A DNA stretch of 64,000 nt from Dinghuibacter silviterrae. GTDB taxonomy: Bacteria > Bacteroidota > Bacteroidia > Chitinophagales > Chitinophagaceae. Numbering within the stretch: position 1 is the stretch's first letter; each line of letters opens with the position of its first letter. Location: contig NZ_SODV01000001.1 in the NCBI RefSeq assembly GCF_004366355.1, positions 1,922,001 through 1,986,000 of the forward strand, given 5' to 3'. Below the pieces are notes generated by a model. The model was given only the letters and a program-made list of their open reading frames with translations, was not told the DNA's origin and searched no databases. Position numbers and translations under genes: made by a program. Positions 36,001 to 45,800 of the stretch are shown here, piece by piece.

Positions 36001-36564
36001 GCAGTGGAATTCCAGAACGATCCCAATACGGGATACGTCGAAGGTATAGAGCTGGAAGTGGTCAAGGACCTGGGCAAGGTATGGAAACCGCTTACCCATT
36101 TCTTCTTAGGCTCCAACGTGATGTTTGCCAACAGTGAAGTGGTGAAAAACCCGCAGCGTCTGAATGCGGACCGGATCATGGACCGGAATTCCCCGTCCAA
36201 AAGCCCCCTCTTCGAGCAGGCGCCCTATTCGGTCAACGCTTACATCAACTACGCCAATCCGCATACCGGTACGGACGTTACCGTCACCTTCAACGAAGTC
36301 GGAGAGCGCCTGATCCAGGTGAACCTGGACGGTACCCCGGACCTGTACAGCCGGCCGGCGCCCATCCTGGACATCGTGTTCAGCCAGATGATCACCAAGC
36401 GCCTTCAGTTCAAAGGCTATGCAAAGAACGCGCTGAACCCTTCCCTGAATGAGGTCTACGCCAACCCCGGCAACGGGGGCAAATACTACGGCCATACCTA
36501 TATCCGCCGGAGCTACCAGAAGGGCTCGGAGATTATGCTCGGCCTGACCTATCATTTGTTTTGA
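33082..36564 (+). CDS. TonB-dependent receptor with N-terminal STN signalling domain
   Basis: A 1160-residue outer-membrane receptor. A signal peptide ends near residue 34 (FGRWGYAQ). An STN domain follows (about residues 48-118; TLVEALQKQTTYSFYMDKAA), which is the piece that contacts FecR. Next is a carboxypeptidase-regulatory-like beta domain (about 128-210; VTGRVVDSKTGAPISGVDI), a TonB-box-like SLGTITVQA, and the plug (TTTQALQRVSGVTITDDKYV, AVRGLGDRSVIAEMNGVRM). The rest is a 22-strand barrel ending in LTYHLF. It lacks the SusC motif of nutrient receptors with a lid and no susD follows. It is the expected partner of the FecR gene 37 nt upstream. The ligand is unknown. Confidence 0.9.
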   Translation: MLFTRQMAAGIRMPMRSMLICLVLLSFGRWGYAQNNKFPSLTDKVTFSAKTSDAATLVEALQKQTTYSFYMDKAALSGVSLHDLHFQNVSLGRVLQYLQEYCGLSFMLNGKTIAVSRDPDFKPTRHAHQVTGRVVDSKTGAPISGVDIQEDGSRSGAVTDANGRFSLYVSDSSSVVTFSSVGYDARSVHAEDAAALEVRLVQDSKSLGTITVQAYRKVNTEAALLSERQHASIVMDGISAQNIEKTASITTTQALQRVSGVTITDDKYVAVRGLGDRSVIAEMNGVRMSSADPDRSSIPLDLIPANLLDNIEVYKTYTPDHPADASGGIVELKTKSIPDKQVLDVTVETGWNSNIGIGGQVNSYYNSNMGFLGQKIGSHDLHQDFLNLSTQYPGGLPQIQNMIAGASNSTAALQEVTRINNIMQGEFDPVLTTQYKKAALNGIYSVTYGNTFRIFHGHQLGVIAGASYYHRTTDIDGGTLNQYSLYQGILTGNPAIDNNSPRMIPNYITPNTLVLGKYVGQKEYTGTESLNYGFLGGLAYRFNQRNQVSFQYLGSQGGETQASYLTGQYDYTYNLSGPVYNTAYSLKQTFRTLNTYNFQGEHKIGKGEFAPRLSYNLATSRATENDPDYRFVNLIDYRPVGGSYYGTPPTVPGQGGGYAATPDIYSLLSGYVDGYGPYGKIQVDPNGRRYRNMTETNYNHKVDLTVPFPLGGLTQVFKAGFNYLHRDRNFTEHVLSLPGSNFSSEGAYPLYLVNGNLNELVGSKIVGIQQLTSPTGEGAPLVGGFLYNSQKSPNNYQGFYETNAFYGMLDLKLQKNLRLTGGVRFEKTNIQSAVDTSNVYISPSLKNGSVNLVYVNPNSGYKTNYKPYYSANLTYTLSEKMNFRLAYSTTLARPEIRELTNVYEYDPYQQALVVGNPDLTNQETTNYDFRWEWFPKSGEVLSASAFYKQINHQLEKVFILNSAGLSATYPEFPAVEFQNDPNTGYVEGIELEVVKDLGKVWKPLTHFFLGSNVMFANSEVVKNPQRLNADRIMDRNSPSKSPLFEQAPYSVNAYINYANPHTGTDVTVTFNEVGERLIQVNLDGTPDLYSRPAPILDIVFSQMITKRLQFKGYAKNALNPSLNEVYANPGNGGKYYGHTYIRRSYQKGSEIMLGLTYHLF

Positions 36565-36594
36565 TGCCAAACTTTTGATGCCAAACCACCCACT

Positions 36595-38322
36595 ATGTTC
36601 CGATTAACCATAAAAGAATACGTCGTCCTGCTGATGACCGCCCTTACCTGGGGCGCCTGCGCCAAGTCCAAGCCGAACTTCCCGACCTCCGGCAACCTGG
36701 TGACCTCCCAGCAGATCGTTTCGTCGAGCGCCCGGATCGTCAATCTTGACGGGTACACCGACATCGCGGTGAACGGGCAGCCGTTGACGGATATGTTGTT
36801 TCAACAGACTTTTGGGGAGGTCATTTATCCTTCGCCTACGCCCTTTTTTCCCACTACCGGCAAGATGGGACAGACCTATAAGATCCCCCAGCAATTTTTC
36901 AACGCCCAGCATACGGCCGAGGTAGAGTTGCTCCAGGGGATCAACACCGGTACCCTGGATACGTTGTACAAGAAGTTCCAGGTGACCGATGACTATGCAC
37001 AACCCAATGACTACTACGACGTACCCTACCGGAAAAATATACCACCGTCCCTGGCTACCTTGCAGATTACCTCCGACTCTGTGTTTGTAATCCCCCGGCC
37101 CATTTCCCCGGCGGCCGATCCCACGCATTTTCTCATCCGGATCCTGAACCTCAGCTCCGGTCCCGATGCGGCCAACCTGGTCGGGGGGATGCGCCTGGCG
37201 TATGCCAACGGCGCGCATGTGGCGACGGGTGCGGCGGATACCCTGACCATCCCCGGGAATTATTCAGGGTATATCGAATTGCCTTACGGGACCTACCAGT
37301 TCAAGGTATTGACGGCCCAAAACGCCCAGGTGCCGAGCGCCCAACAGGATGTGGTGTCGACCTCGGCGGGCTTGTCGCTCACTGAGGCAACCGGTACGAT
37401 GAGCGGTTCCCCCCTGACCTATGCGCCCATCATCACCTACCAACCGGGTGGGGTGTACACGATCGTCGTCAATACCAACAACGACTTCCAGGTCCCTTAC
37501 GGAAACGGTGGCCTCCCCTCTGCTTCCAATTCCTTTTGGGTGATCCCGGATATCACACCCGGCGCCAATGTCACCTATGCCCATTTGCAGGTGGCCAATG
37601 CCGTACCCGGGAGCGATATTTCGATAACGGTGGACGGCCAGCCCCTGGGTGGTTCGGTGGCTTTTCCCGGCGCCGGGGCATACCAGGTGTATGTGAGCGG
37701 GACACACCAGGTACAGGTCACCGACAAAGGTGGACAGATCATGGCGCAGAAAACCCTTACCCTTAACGGGGGGGATAATATAACGGCCTGGGTGTATCCC
37801 GGTCCAGGTGGTGCGGACTCCATCCTGCCTGTGCAAAATAACCTGAGCGGGAGCTGGTACAGCCCGACTACCGGCGGAGACGGTTCCTCTGCGGCCACCA
37901 GCCAGTATCATACGTATTACCCTTTTTGGATCCGCTTCCTGAACCTTTGTCCGGACCTGCCCCTCGTCACCTTCACACAAGCGAACGGGCAATTGTTCCC
38001 GGACAATATCGGCTACGGTTCTTCCGCCCTGGCTGCCCAGAACCTGGCCCCGGGAGGGTTGCCCGATACCTACCTCCAATACGTCGCCAGCTTTTATACC
38101 ATGCCTGCCCAGATCCAGGTCTATCAATCGCAACCCCTGGTCCTGCCGGGAGACTGGTTGTCGGATATACCGGCCCTGACGCCATCTGATTTTGTGAACA
38201 GCACGGCAGCCAGTTATCCTTACGGGCTGCCCACCAGCACGGGTGAACCGGGCGTCTATACTGTTGCACTTGTCGGAACAGGCGCGGCTGCGCAGATGAT
38301 CATCGTAAAACACAACCAATAA
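36595..38322 (+). CDS. surface lipoprotein with DUF4397-like repeats
   Basis: A 575-residue lipoprotein (ALTWGAC, Cys22). It contains about four beta-rich repeats similar to DUF4397: around ARIVNLDGYTDIAVNGQPLT, FLIRILNLSSGPDAANLVGG, AHLQVANAVPGSDISITVDG followed by GGDNITAWVYPG, and WIRFLNLCPDLPLVTFTQ. DUF4397 domains occur in secreted cell-surface proteins, without a proven activity. It follows the receptor gene by 30 nt, and the next lipoprotein gene starts 1 nt after its stop, so all are co-transcribed. It may bind ligand for, or stand beside, the TonB receptor. Confidence 0.78.
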   Translation: MFRLTIKEYVVLLMTALTWGACAKSKPNFPTSGNLVTSQQIVSSSARIVNLDGYTDIAVNGQPLTDMLFQQTFGEVIYPSPTPFFPTTGKMGQTYKIPQQFFNAQHTAEVELLQGINTGTLDTLYKKFQVTDDYAQPNDYYDVPYRKNIPPSLATLQITSDSVFVIPRPISPAADPTHFLIRILNLSSGPDAANLVGGMRLAYANGAHVATGAADTLTIPGNYSGYIELPYGTYQFKVLTAQNAQVPSAQQDVVSTSAGLSLTEATGTMSGSPLTYAPIITYQPGGVYTIVVNTNNDFQVPYGNGGLPSASNSFWVIPDITPGANVTYAHLQVANAVPGSDISITVDGQPLGGSVAFPGAGAYQVYVSGTHQVQVTDKGGQIMAQKTLTLNGGDNITAWVYPGPGGADSILPVQNNLSGSWYSPTTGGDGSSAATSQYHTYYPFWIRFLNLCPDLPLVTFTQANGQLFPDNIGYGSSALAAQNLAPGGLPDTYLQYVASFYTMPAQIQVYQSQPLVLPGDWLSDIPALTPSDFVNSTAASYPYGLPTSTGEPGVYTVALVGTGAAAQMIIVKHNQ

Positions 38323-38323
38323 C

Positions 38324-39523
38324 ATGAAGACGCTATCATATATCGGGTCATTGCTGCTCCTGCTCGCGATGGGCTGCCGTAAAGTGACCTACAATTCGAT
38401 CGGCAAGCCGGCGTATTTCCGGTTTTTCAACAGCATGAACTACCTGATCACCCCCGCCACCAAGGACGAACCCCAACCCTACCTGGCCATGGTCGTGGAC
38501 CCCCAGTTCGACGCGAACGGGGTCGTCACCGGGGGGGCTGTCGTGGGTGATTTCCTGGACAAGCGGGCGACCTATGCGCCGCCTTACCCGGCCAATGCCG
38601 GGAATACCTCCGTGGACAATTATGAATATCCCGGTTCCGAAAAGGTCCTGGTGGGCCCCATCCTGAACGGGTTTGACTTGTCCAGCTGGGCCCAGATCGC
38701 GTCCGGCAAGCACCGGTTCGTGTTCTACAGCCGCCCGGTCTCCCAGACCCCTTTCTTCCAACTGGCGGCCAACCAAAGGAAGTTTGTATTCGCGGATACG
38801 ACGGTCGACCTGGCGGAGGGAGAAGTATACACCATGGAATTGCTACAGCACGACGTGTACAGCAACCCGGTACAGATTGACTTCTATATGCGCCAGGAGC
38901 AGTTCACAAAGCTGTCCTTTGACGATTCCCTGTGTTATGTAAATTTTTACAACCTGGGGGCGGATGGCTTTACCGCCCAGGCCATCGCGCAGCAGGGTAC
39001 ACAAGGAGGGGGTAACTACATCCAGGACACCATGAATATCTATATGACCCTTCATTATCCGGACAGTGCATCCTGGCCGGGTAATGCGGTCGTACCCGGG
39101 TACCAATACATACCGGTCAATGCCGTCATCCGGTCCCACAACAGCGGGGTGGCGCCGTACATCAGCTTCCCCGTTTTCCCCGCCTACGCCGGGGTCGATA
39201 CGACGTTTACCCGTAGTGGGATATGGGAAGAATTCATGTTCCTGTCCCCGGACTACTATCCTGCGCTCGGGTCTTTCCCCAGCTACAACGCCAGCCTGGG
39301 AGACTATGCCGTACTGGCCTGCACCAGCCGGTATTATCAAAAGGGGAATTACGGACCGCCCAACAACGACGCCTATCTGTCGCCCAACCTGATCATCACC
39401 ATCCCCTCGGGTACTTCCGGTAACCGCTCGTTCTCGACCATCAGCACGGTGGAGGTGATCAACAACCAGGCGTATGTCATGAGCGTACAGCGTCAGTATG
39501 CACCCCCCGTCGAGACGTATTAA
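38324..39523 (+). CDS. surface lipoprotein, DUF4397-like
   Basis: A 399-residue lipoprotein (LLLLAMGC, Cys18). It begins FRFFNSMNYLITPATKDEPQ and has long loop-rich beta sequence with many Tyr, Pro and Asn (HYPDSASWPGNAVVPGYQ). The pattern is distantly like the DUF4397 lipoprotein before it, but I cannot name the family with certainty. Position in the operon, 1 nt after the previous stop and 11 nt before the first fasciclin gene, makes it part of the same outer-membrane assembly. Confidence 0.65.
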   Translation: MKTLSYIGSLLLLLAMGCRKVTYNSIGKPAYFRFFNSMNYLITPATKDEPQPYLAMVVDPQFDANGVVTGGAVVGDFLDKRATYAPPYPANAGNTSVDNYEYPGSEKVLVGPILNGFDLSSWAQIASGKHRFVFYSRPVSQTPFFQLAANQRKFVFADTTVDLAEGEVYTMELLQHDVYSNPVQIDFYMRQEQFTKLSFDDSLCYVNFYNLGADGFTAQAIAQQGTQGGGNYIQDTMNIYMTLHYPDSASWPGNAVVPGYQYIPVNAVIRSHNSGVAPYISFPVFPAYAGVDTTFTRSGIWEEFMFLSPDYYPALGSFPSYNASLGDYAVLACTSRYYQKGNYGPPNNDAYLSPNLIITIPSGTSGNRSFSTISTVEVINNQAYVMSVQRQYAPPVETY

Positions 39524-39534
39524 TTCATTCAACC

Positions 39535-40632
39535 ATGACCGTCATGCAAAAAAGTATAATAATATCTTGCCTGGTCTTGTGCGTTATCGGCTGTAATAAG
39601 CCCAATTACCAAAGCCAGCAGCAGGCCAATGCGACCCTCCAGAATGCCGGAGACTATATCAATAACAATTTTGACTATACGCTTTTCGCCGCCGCCCTCA
39701 AAAAGACCGGTTTCCTGGATACGCTAAACAATCCCAACGCCTCCTTTACCGTATTCGTGCCGACGAATGAGGCGTTCAACGCGGACAGCATCCTGTCCCC
39801 TTCGGATTTTGACAAGATCCCCATCGATACGCTCCGGACGATGATGCGGTCATATATCCTCCGGCAGAAGTTGTTCTTTAGCGACATCCCTGCCAATATG
39901 GACAACCTCTACCCCAACCTGAACGGGGTGAACCTATATCTTTCGGCTTTTTCAACAAGCAGCGGATACACGTCGTTCTTTCTTGTAGACGGGGTGAGGG
40001 TAACGGGGTTCACCAATGCGGCCGGCAACGCGACGACGTACGACGTTCCGCAGGCTAATGCGGTGATACACGTGCTGCCCACGGTGATGAAGTCGAACGC
40101 GTACACCGTCCAGGATTTCCTTACCGCCCGCCCCGACCTGTCGGACTTTGTCGCGGCCTGTAAACACTTTAACCTTTGGGACGGCCTGAAGACGGCCAAC
40201 CCGGCCACTGTGTACGCCGTTAACAATGCGGGCATGGAGGGCAGGGGGCTGACCGCCGACAGCATTGCCCGGTTGGATACCAGCCAGTATTATCCCGCGC
40301 TGTTCTCCGGTTACGTCGAGTACCCACACCACCTGTTCGTATGGGACCTCACGGTTATCTCGGCCTTTGCCAATGCGACAGGCGTCTCTTATAATTCCAA
40401 CGCCATTTTCCCCCTGGCCGGCGGATATTCTTTTATCATGACGGGCACCTACGGCGGATTCGGGTGTTATATGATCGACCTGGCAGGGAATTACATCGGC
40501 CCCATTCCCAGCCCGTACGGTTACCCCGAAACCACCCCCTATGTACCGGGGGAGACGGATTTTACCTGTTCTAACGGGGTCGTCCATATCCTCTCGGACC
40601 TGGTGGTATTACCCAGCGCCGTACATAAATAA
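39535..40632 (+). CDS. fasciclin (FAS1) domain lipoprotein 1
   Basis: A 365-residue lipoprotein with Cys20 (LVLCVIGC; Cys17 if the second ATG at 39544 is used). A FAS1 domain lies at about residues 40-185: DYTLFAAALKKTGFLDTL, the H1 box ASFTVFVPTNEAFNAD, and IHVLPTVM at its end. The C-terminal half (TVQDFLTARPDLSDFVAACK to NGVVHILSDLVVLP) is a second, more divergent FAS1 domain. FAS1 proteins mediate adhesion or bind hydrophobic ligands and glycans. It is the first of three in a row. Confidence 0.82.
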   Translation: MTVMQKSIIISCLVLCVIGCNKPNYQSQQQANATLQNAGDYINNNFDYTLFAAALKKTGFLDTLNNPNASFTVFVPTNEAFNADSILSPSDFDKIPIDTLRTMMRSYILRQKLFFSDIPANMDNLYPNLNGVNLYLSAFSTSSGYTSFFLVDGVRVTGFTNAAGNATTYDVPQANAVIHVLPTVMKSNAYTVQDFLTARPDLSDFVAACKHFNLWDGLKTANPATVYAVNNAGMEGRGLTADSIARLDTSQYYPALFSGYVEYPHHLFVWDLTVISAFANATGVSYNSNAIFPLAGGYSFIMTGTYGGFGCYMIDLAGNYIGPIPSPYGYPETTPYVPGETDFTCSNGVVHILSDLVVLPSAVHK

Positions 40633-40644
40633 ACTCCAAAACGA

Positions 40645-41880
40645 ATGTATATGACACATAAAATTGGGTGGTGGCTCCTGCCGCTGGTATGGTTAGCGGT
40701 TTCCTGCAGCAAAAACGAAGAGCCGCCGAAAACGGTCGGTCAGGCCATCCCCTATACCGGGGCGCCCAACCGGACGCTACAGGCGCTCATCGATTCGATC
40801 CCGACCTTGCGGATTTACGACTCGATCTATCATCATTCGGACCTGGGTCACCTGCTGGACAGCCTGCGCGGCGCGCAGGGAGCCAAATATTATACGCTCT
40901 TCGCTCCGGCCGACGAGGCCTTCCAAAAGGCGGGCATTACCCTGTCGCAGGTGGGAAGTTATGCGCCGGCCGTCCTGGATAGCATTGCCTTCTACCTGGC
41001 GGCTACGGGCTCATATACCACGGAAGGGTTGAGCACCCTTCAAGGATACCAGCCCCTGAATACCCTTTTGCAGGTCACCAGCATACAAAGCAGTTATCAA
41101 GGGCAACCCTGGAACCCCGGGAATGGATTCAGCGCCCAAAATCCCTATATCTACACCCTTTACGTGGGTTGGACCAACGGGACGCTGATGCAGAACGGGC
41201 GCCCCGTCGGGGCCAATCAGGGTATTCAAGCCACGGACGGCGTACTGTGGGAAACGGATACGCTTGTCACCAAGCCCACCCAGGAGGCCTATGCCGTTAT
41301 CGCGGGCGACACCAGTTTCAGTTTCTTCATGGCGGCCGGCGAGATCAGCGATTCGATATATAGCAACAACTATATTTCTGTGTCCCGTCCCGTATATACC
41401 TCGGGACCCGATACGGTTTTCCTGCAATTGATGGCCGGCCTTGCGCCCAGGACTTTTTTCGTGCCCACCAACAATGCCTTCAGGAAGGCGGGTTTTCAAT
41501 CGGTGACGGATATCTACAATTATATCCTGCAATCCTATAACGTCGTCTCGGGCAATTTTTACGACCAGAATTATAATGTCATCGTCACCAATATGGACTC
41601 CATCCTGAATTACCACCAGAGCACGGGCGTGTTCTATACCCAGGATATGCTCAGCGACCCCTCCCTCAATATGTACGTGGAGAGCCCGACCGGGGCGGGG
41701 CAATACAACCAGCATCCTGTCTATTTATACCTGACGTTCAGTAACGTGAACGGGCAAGTGGTCCTTCACCGGCAGGACTTCCCGGGGGGAAGAGCGGCCA
41801 CGGTGGTCGCCCCCTATGATATGACCACCCTTAACGGGGTTGTGCATTCGGTGGATAATTTATTGCTACCCCAACCTTAA
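40645..41880 (+). CDS. fasciclin (FAS1) domain lipoprotein 2
   Basis: A 411-residue lipoprotein with Cys21 (VWLAVSC). Two FAS1 domains are likely: the first around YYTLFAPADEAFQKAGITLS, the second around PRTFFVPTNNAFRKAGFQSV and NGVVHSVDNLLLP at the very C-terminus. The middle is rich in Ser, Tyr, Asn and Gln. Related to the flanking fasciclin genes but of quite different sequence, so the tandem set is old rather than a recent duplication. It begins 12 nt after gene 1; gene 3 begins 8 nt after its stop. Confidence 0.82.
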   Translation: MYMTHKIGWWLLPLVWLAVSCSKNEEPPKTVGQAIPYTGAPNRTLQALIDSIPTLRIYDSIYHHSDLGHLLDSLRGAQGAKYYTLFAPADEAFQKAGITLSQVGSYAPAVLDSIAFYLAATGSYTTEGLSTLQGYQPLNTLLQVTSIQSSYQGQPWNPGNGFSAQNPYIYTLYVGWTNGTLMQNGRPVGANQGIQATDGVLWETDTLVTKPTQEAYAVIAGDTSFSFFMAAGEISDSIYSNNYISVSRPVYTSGPDTVFLQLMAGLAPRTFFVPTNNAFRKAGFQSVTDIYNYILQSYNVVSGNFYDQNYNVIVTNMDSILNYHQSTGVFYTQDMLSDPSLNMYVESPTGAGQYNQHPVYLYLTFSNVNGQVVLHRQDFPGGRAATVVAPYDMTTLNGVVHSVDNLLLPQP

Positions 41881-41888
41881 TCTTAGTT

Positions 41889-42872
41889 ATGCAACGGATC
41901 TACTTTTATATAACAGCCCTGGCCCTGGCATTGACGGCTTGTAAAAAGGATAGCTCCTCCGGGAACTCTCTGGCGGCCGGCAACCGGCTGACCTATGTCA
42001 TAGGGGACAACGGCAATTTAAGCCTGTTTACCGCCGCCCTGTCCTATACCCACCTGGGTGACACCCTCCTGAAACCGGGCCCTTATACCGTGCTGGTTCC
42101 GAATGATAATGCGTTCAATGCCTCCGGGTATGCGAATGTCGTAGCGGTGGAAGGGACGAGCAGCGCCCTGATGGATCAGATCATTTCCTATCACATCCTG
42201 GGGGGGACGTATTACCTGAATGAATTGCCCTTTTCCTTCAACCAGGAGATCAGCACCCTCCACGGGGACAAAATGTATGTGACCCATTGGGTAAAGGCCG
42301 GGGATACCATCCTGACGATCAACGGTACCCCGGTGATCGCATATAACCTCCCTGCTTCCAACGGGGTCATACAAGTGTTGAGCGCCGTTTTGAATCCGCC
42401 CATTTACAAAAATATCCATGAAGCCCTGTCAGGGGACACGGCCCTTACCTTCTTTAACGAAGCCATGAACCACACCGGGCTGACGGACACGATCGCGGAG
42501 GGGAGCGCCGTCTATACGGTGTTTGCCCCGACGAACAGCGCTTTCCGTGCCCTGGGTTTTATGTCCACGGACAGCATACTCGCTACGGACCCTGCGATAC
42601 TGTCGGCCATCATCAAGTACCATGTCCTGAGTGACCGCCGCTTTATCTATGACTATATACTGTCCACAGACGCCAGCGGCGTCAGCGGGCAAACGATGAT
42701 CGACGGCAGCAGCGCGACCGTTACGCTGATCTCCTCCGGACCCGGGACGTACTCCGGTATTACCATCCAGGGGGCGGGTAATACCAGCGCTTCTAACCTG
42801 GTGCGCTCCAATATACTGGCGGGGAATGGTGTCGTGCATACGATCGACCAGGTGCTCAAACAGACGTTTTAA
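41889..42872 (+). CDS. fasciclin (FAS1) domain lipoprotein 3
   Basis: A 327-residue lipoprotein (ALALTAC, Cys18, followed by KKDSSS, a Lys/Asp-rich stretch like known surface-export signals of Bacteroidota). Two clear FAS1 domains: residues about 35-170 (PYTVLVPNDNAFNASG, NGVIQVLSAVL) and about 175-327 (NIHEALSGDTALTFFNEAM, VYTVFAPTNSAFRALG, NGVVHTIDQVLKQTF). It is the best-matching fasciclin of the three. The Oar-type receptor gene follows after 22 nt. Confidence 0.85.
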   Translation: MQRIYFYITALALALTACKKDSSSGNSLAAGNRLTYVIGDNGNLSLFTAALSYTHLGDTLLKPGPYTVLVPNDNAFNASGYANVVAVEGTSSALMDQIISYHILGGTYYLNELPFSFNQEISTLHGDKMYVTHWVKAGDTILTINGTPVIAYNLPASNGVIQVLSAVLNPPIYKNIHEALSGDTALTFFNEAMNHTGLTDTIAEGSAVYTVFAPTNSAFRALGFMSTDSILATDPAILSAIIKYHVLSDRRFIYDYILSTDASGVSGQTMIDGSSATVTLISSGPGTYSGITIQGAGNTSASNLVRSNILAGNGVVHTIDQVLKQTF

Positions 42873-42894
42873 TTATTCAATAATGAATTGACTG

Positions 42895-45800
42895 ATGAAG
42901 AAGGTATTTCCATTACTATGCTTATTTGTTTGCCTGTTCGGTCTGGGGTCTTCCCTGCGCGCCCAGGAGACGAGCGGGGGCCTGACGGGTCACGTACAGG
43001 ATTCGAGCGGTCACCCGCTGCCGGGGGCCACGATCACGGCGATCCATCAGCCCTCGGGCACCCGGTATTCCACGACCAGTACGCGGAGCGGGATCTATAG
43101 CATCCCCAACCTTCGGATCGGGGGCCCGTACCATATAGAGATCAGTTATAGCGGCATGGAGACGCAAACGAAGGACGGGGTAACCATCACCCTGGGCGAC
43201 GCACTGACCGAAGATTTCGTCCTGGCGCCCAGCGTCCGTGAGCTGGGGTCCGTCCTGGTGAAGGCCACGCGCAACAGCGCCCGGGCCAATGCTTTTGGGT
43301 CGGGGACCAATATAAGCCGCGACAATATCCGGCAAATGCCTACCCTCTCCAGGAGCATCACCGATATGACAAAACTGGTGCCCCAGGGGTCCAAGGACAA
43401 CTCCTTTGCCGGGACAAACTTCCGGTACAACAACGTCACCGTGGACGGGGCGATCAACAACGACGCCATCGGGTTCAGCCCATCGCTGGGCGGTATCACC
43501 GGTACCTCGGGGATGCCGGGGAGCAGCACCCGTAGCAACCCCATTTCCATGGATGCCATCGAGGACATGCAGGTGTACCTCTCTCCCTTCGACGTCAAGC
43601 TGGGGGGATTTACGGGGGGCAGCATCAACGCCGTTACCCGTTCGGGGACCAACACCGTGACAGGGTCTATCTACGCCTTTGGCCGTAATGCCGCCACCAC
43701 CGGAAAGGACCGGATCGGGGACCAGGGCAAAGAGCCCTCCGACTTCCACGACTACCAGGTAGGGTTCCGGATCGGCTTTCCACTGGTCACCTCGAAGCTG
43801 TTCTTCTTTACCAATGAAGAGCTGGCGCGCCGCCAGGACCCCATCCAGCAGAATGCGGGGAGCGCGGAGTCGAGTAGCATCCTTTCGCTCGCGGATGCCC
43901 AGAACCTGCGACAGTATACGGTTCAGCATTATGGGTGGGACCCCGGGACATACGGGACTTTTAACGTGTATGCCAATTCCGATAAGTACTTCAACCGCCT
44001 GGACTGGAACATCGACAGCCACAACCAGTTGGCCCTCCGCAACAATACCATCCTCTCCAAGGCGATCAACCTGGAACGGGACCAGCAGGACTTCCGTTTC
44101 GGGGACATCGCCTACCAACAGGTCAATAACCAAAGCTCCACCGTTCTGGAACTCAAAACGCAGTTCAACAGCCGTTGGTCCAACAGCCTGGTGGCGGGGT
44201 ATACCACGGTGCACGACTACCGGAACCCCAGCGACTCCATCCATCCCCAGGTACAGATCCTGGGGAATACGCCGGGAACGACGATCTATTTCGGCACGGA
44301 CCGGGAAGCGGCGATCTTCAACATGAAACAAAACAGCGTGGAAGTGACGGACAACGTGACGCTGAACCTGGGGGCGAACAAGCTCACGCTGGGGACCCAC
44401 AACGAGCTGTACCATATCCTTTACAACTTCGTGAATTCCTGGAACGGCCGGGTGGACTACAATAGTATCTCCGACTACCTGAACAGCAATCCCTACCGGG
44501 TCAGAGGCTCTTATAACTATATCAACGACAGCCGGGCGTACATTCTATCGAATCCCAGCGCCCAGTTCAATATCGACCTCTACAGCGCATACATCCAGGA
44601 TGAGATCCAGGTCAACGAGCGGTTCAAGCTTATTCCCGGGGTCCGGGTGGACGAAGCGGAAGTACCGCAGAAGCAAATCCTGAGCACGAAGACCCAGAGC
44701 GCGTATGTCGATCCCTACTTTGGCACTACCTATACCTATACACCCTTAAATCATATCAGGAACGATTATTTCAACGCTCCCCAGATCTCCCCCAGGATCG
44801 GGTTCCGGTATGACCTGACCGCCGACCGGAAGCTGGTCCTGAGGGGCGGTACGGGTTTATTCACCGGCCGTATCCCGTTTGCCTGGCTGGGGTATTCGTT
44901 TTATAACAACGGGGACACGTACGGGGCCTTCGACCAGAAGGCCAGTAACAAAGCCTTTATCGCCGGCACCGACCCGATGGTGTACAACCCCAATGGGATC
45001 TCCAGCTTTATCGCGCAGAACGGCGGCAATGTCACCAGCAAGAATGCCGGCCCGACCCAGGTGGACGCCGTGAACAACCACCTGTTGATGCCGAAGGTAT
45101 GGCGGACGAGCGCGGCGCTGGACTATACCGACGAACGCGGGTTCAAATACAGCATCGAGGGGATCTATACCAAGACACTCGAAGACATCACCTTCCAGCA
45201 GGTAAACATACAGGATAACCCGAGGTACTACCCGTACGACGTCAATCATCTGCAGCCGATCTTCCCCAGCACGGGGGTAGACCCGCGTTTTGCCAATGCC
45301 TACGAAATGAGCAATACGAAACTGGGATACCGGTACAGCATTTCATTGACCGTATCGCGTGAGTTTACCGGCGGATTTGGATTCATGGCAGCGTATACCT
45401 ACGGTCGCAGCGAGGATGTCTCGAACGGCATTCGCAATTCGATGGAGAGCAACTGGCAGCTCAACCAGGCACTGAACCCGGACAACCCCGGGCTGGCGTT
45501 GTCCAACTTCGACATCCGTCACCGGATCATTGCGGACATCCATTACCGCAAGGCATGGGACCGCCACTGGGTGAGTCTTCTGAGCGTGTTTGTCAGCGCG
45601 CAGTCCGGCGCCCCGTTCACGTATGGATTCGTGAACCAGAGCATCCAGGGGACGGGTCAGCAGGTCAGCCTGGCCTACATCCCCAAAGAAAGCGAAGCGA
45701 TCAATTTCTTCCAGGACCAGCTCGACGCCAACGGCAACGTAACGGCGACCGCCGCCAGCCAGGCCGCGGCATTCAATGCCTTTATCGACGGCAATAAATA

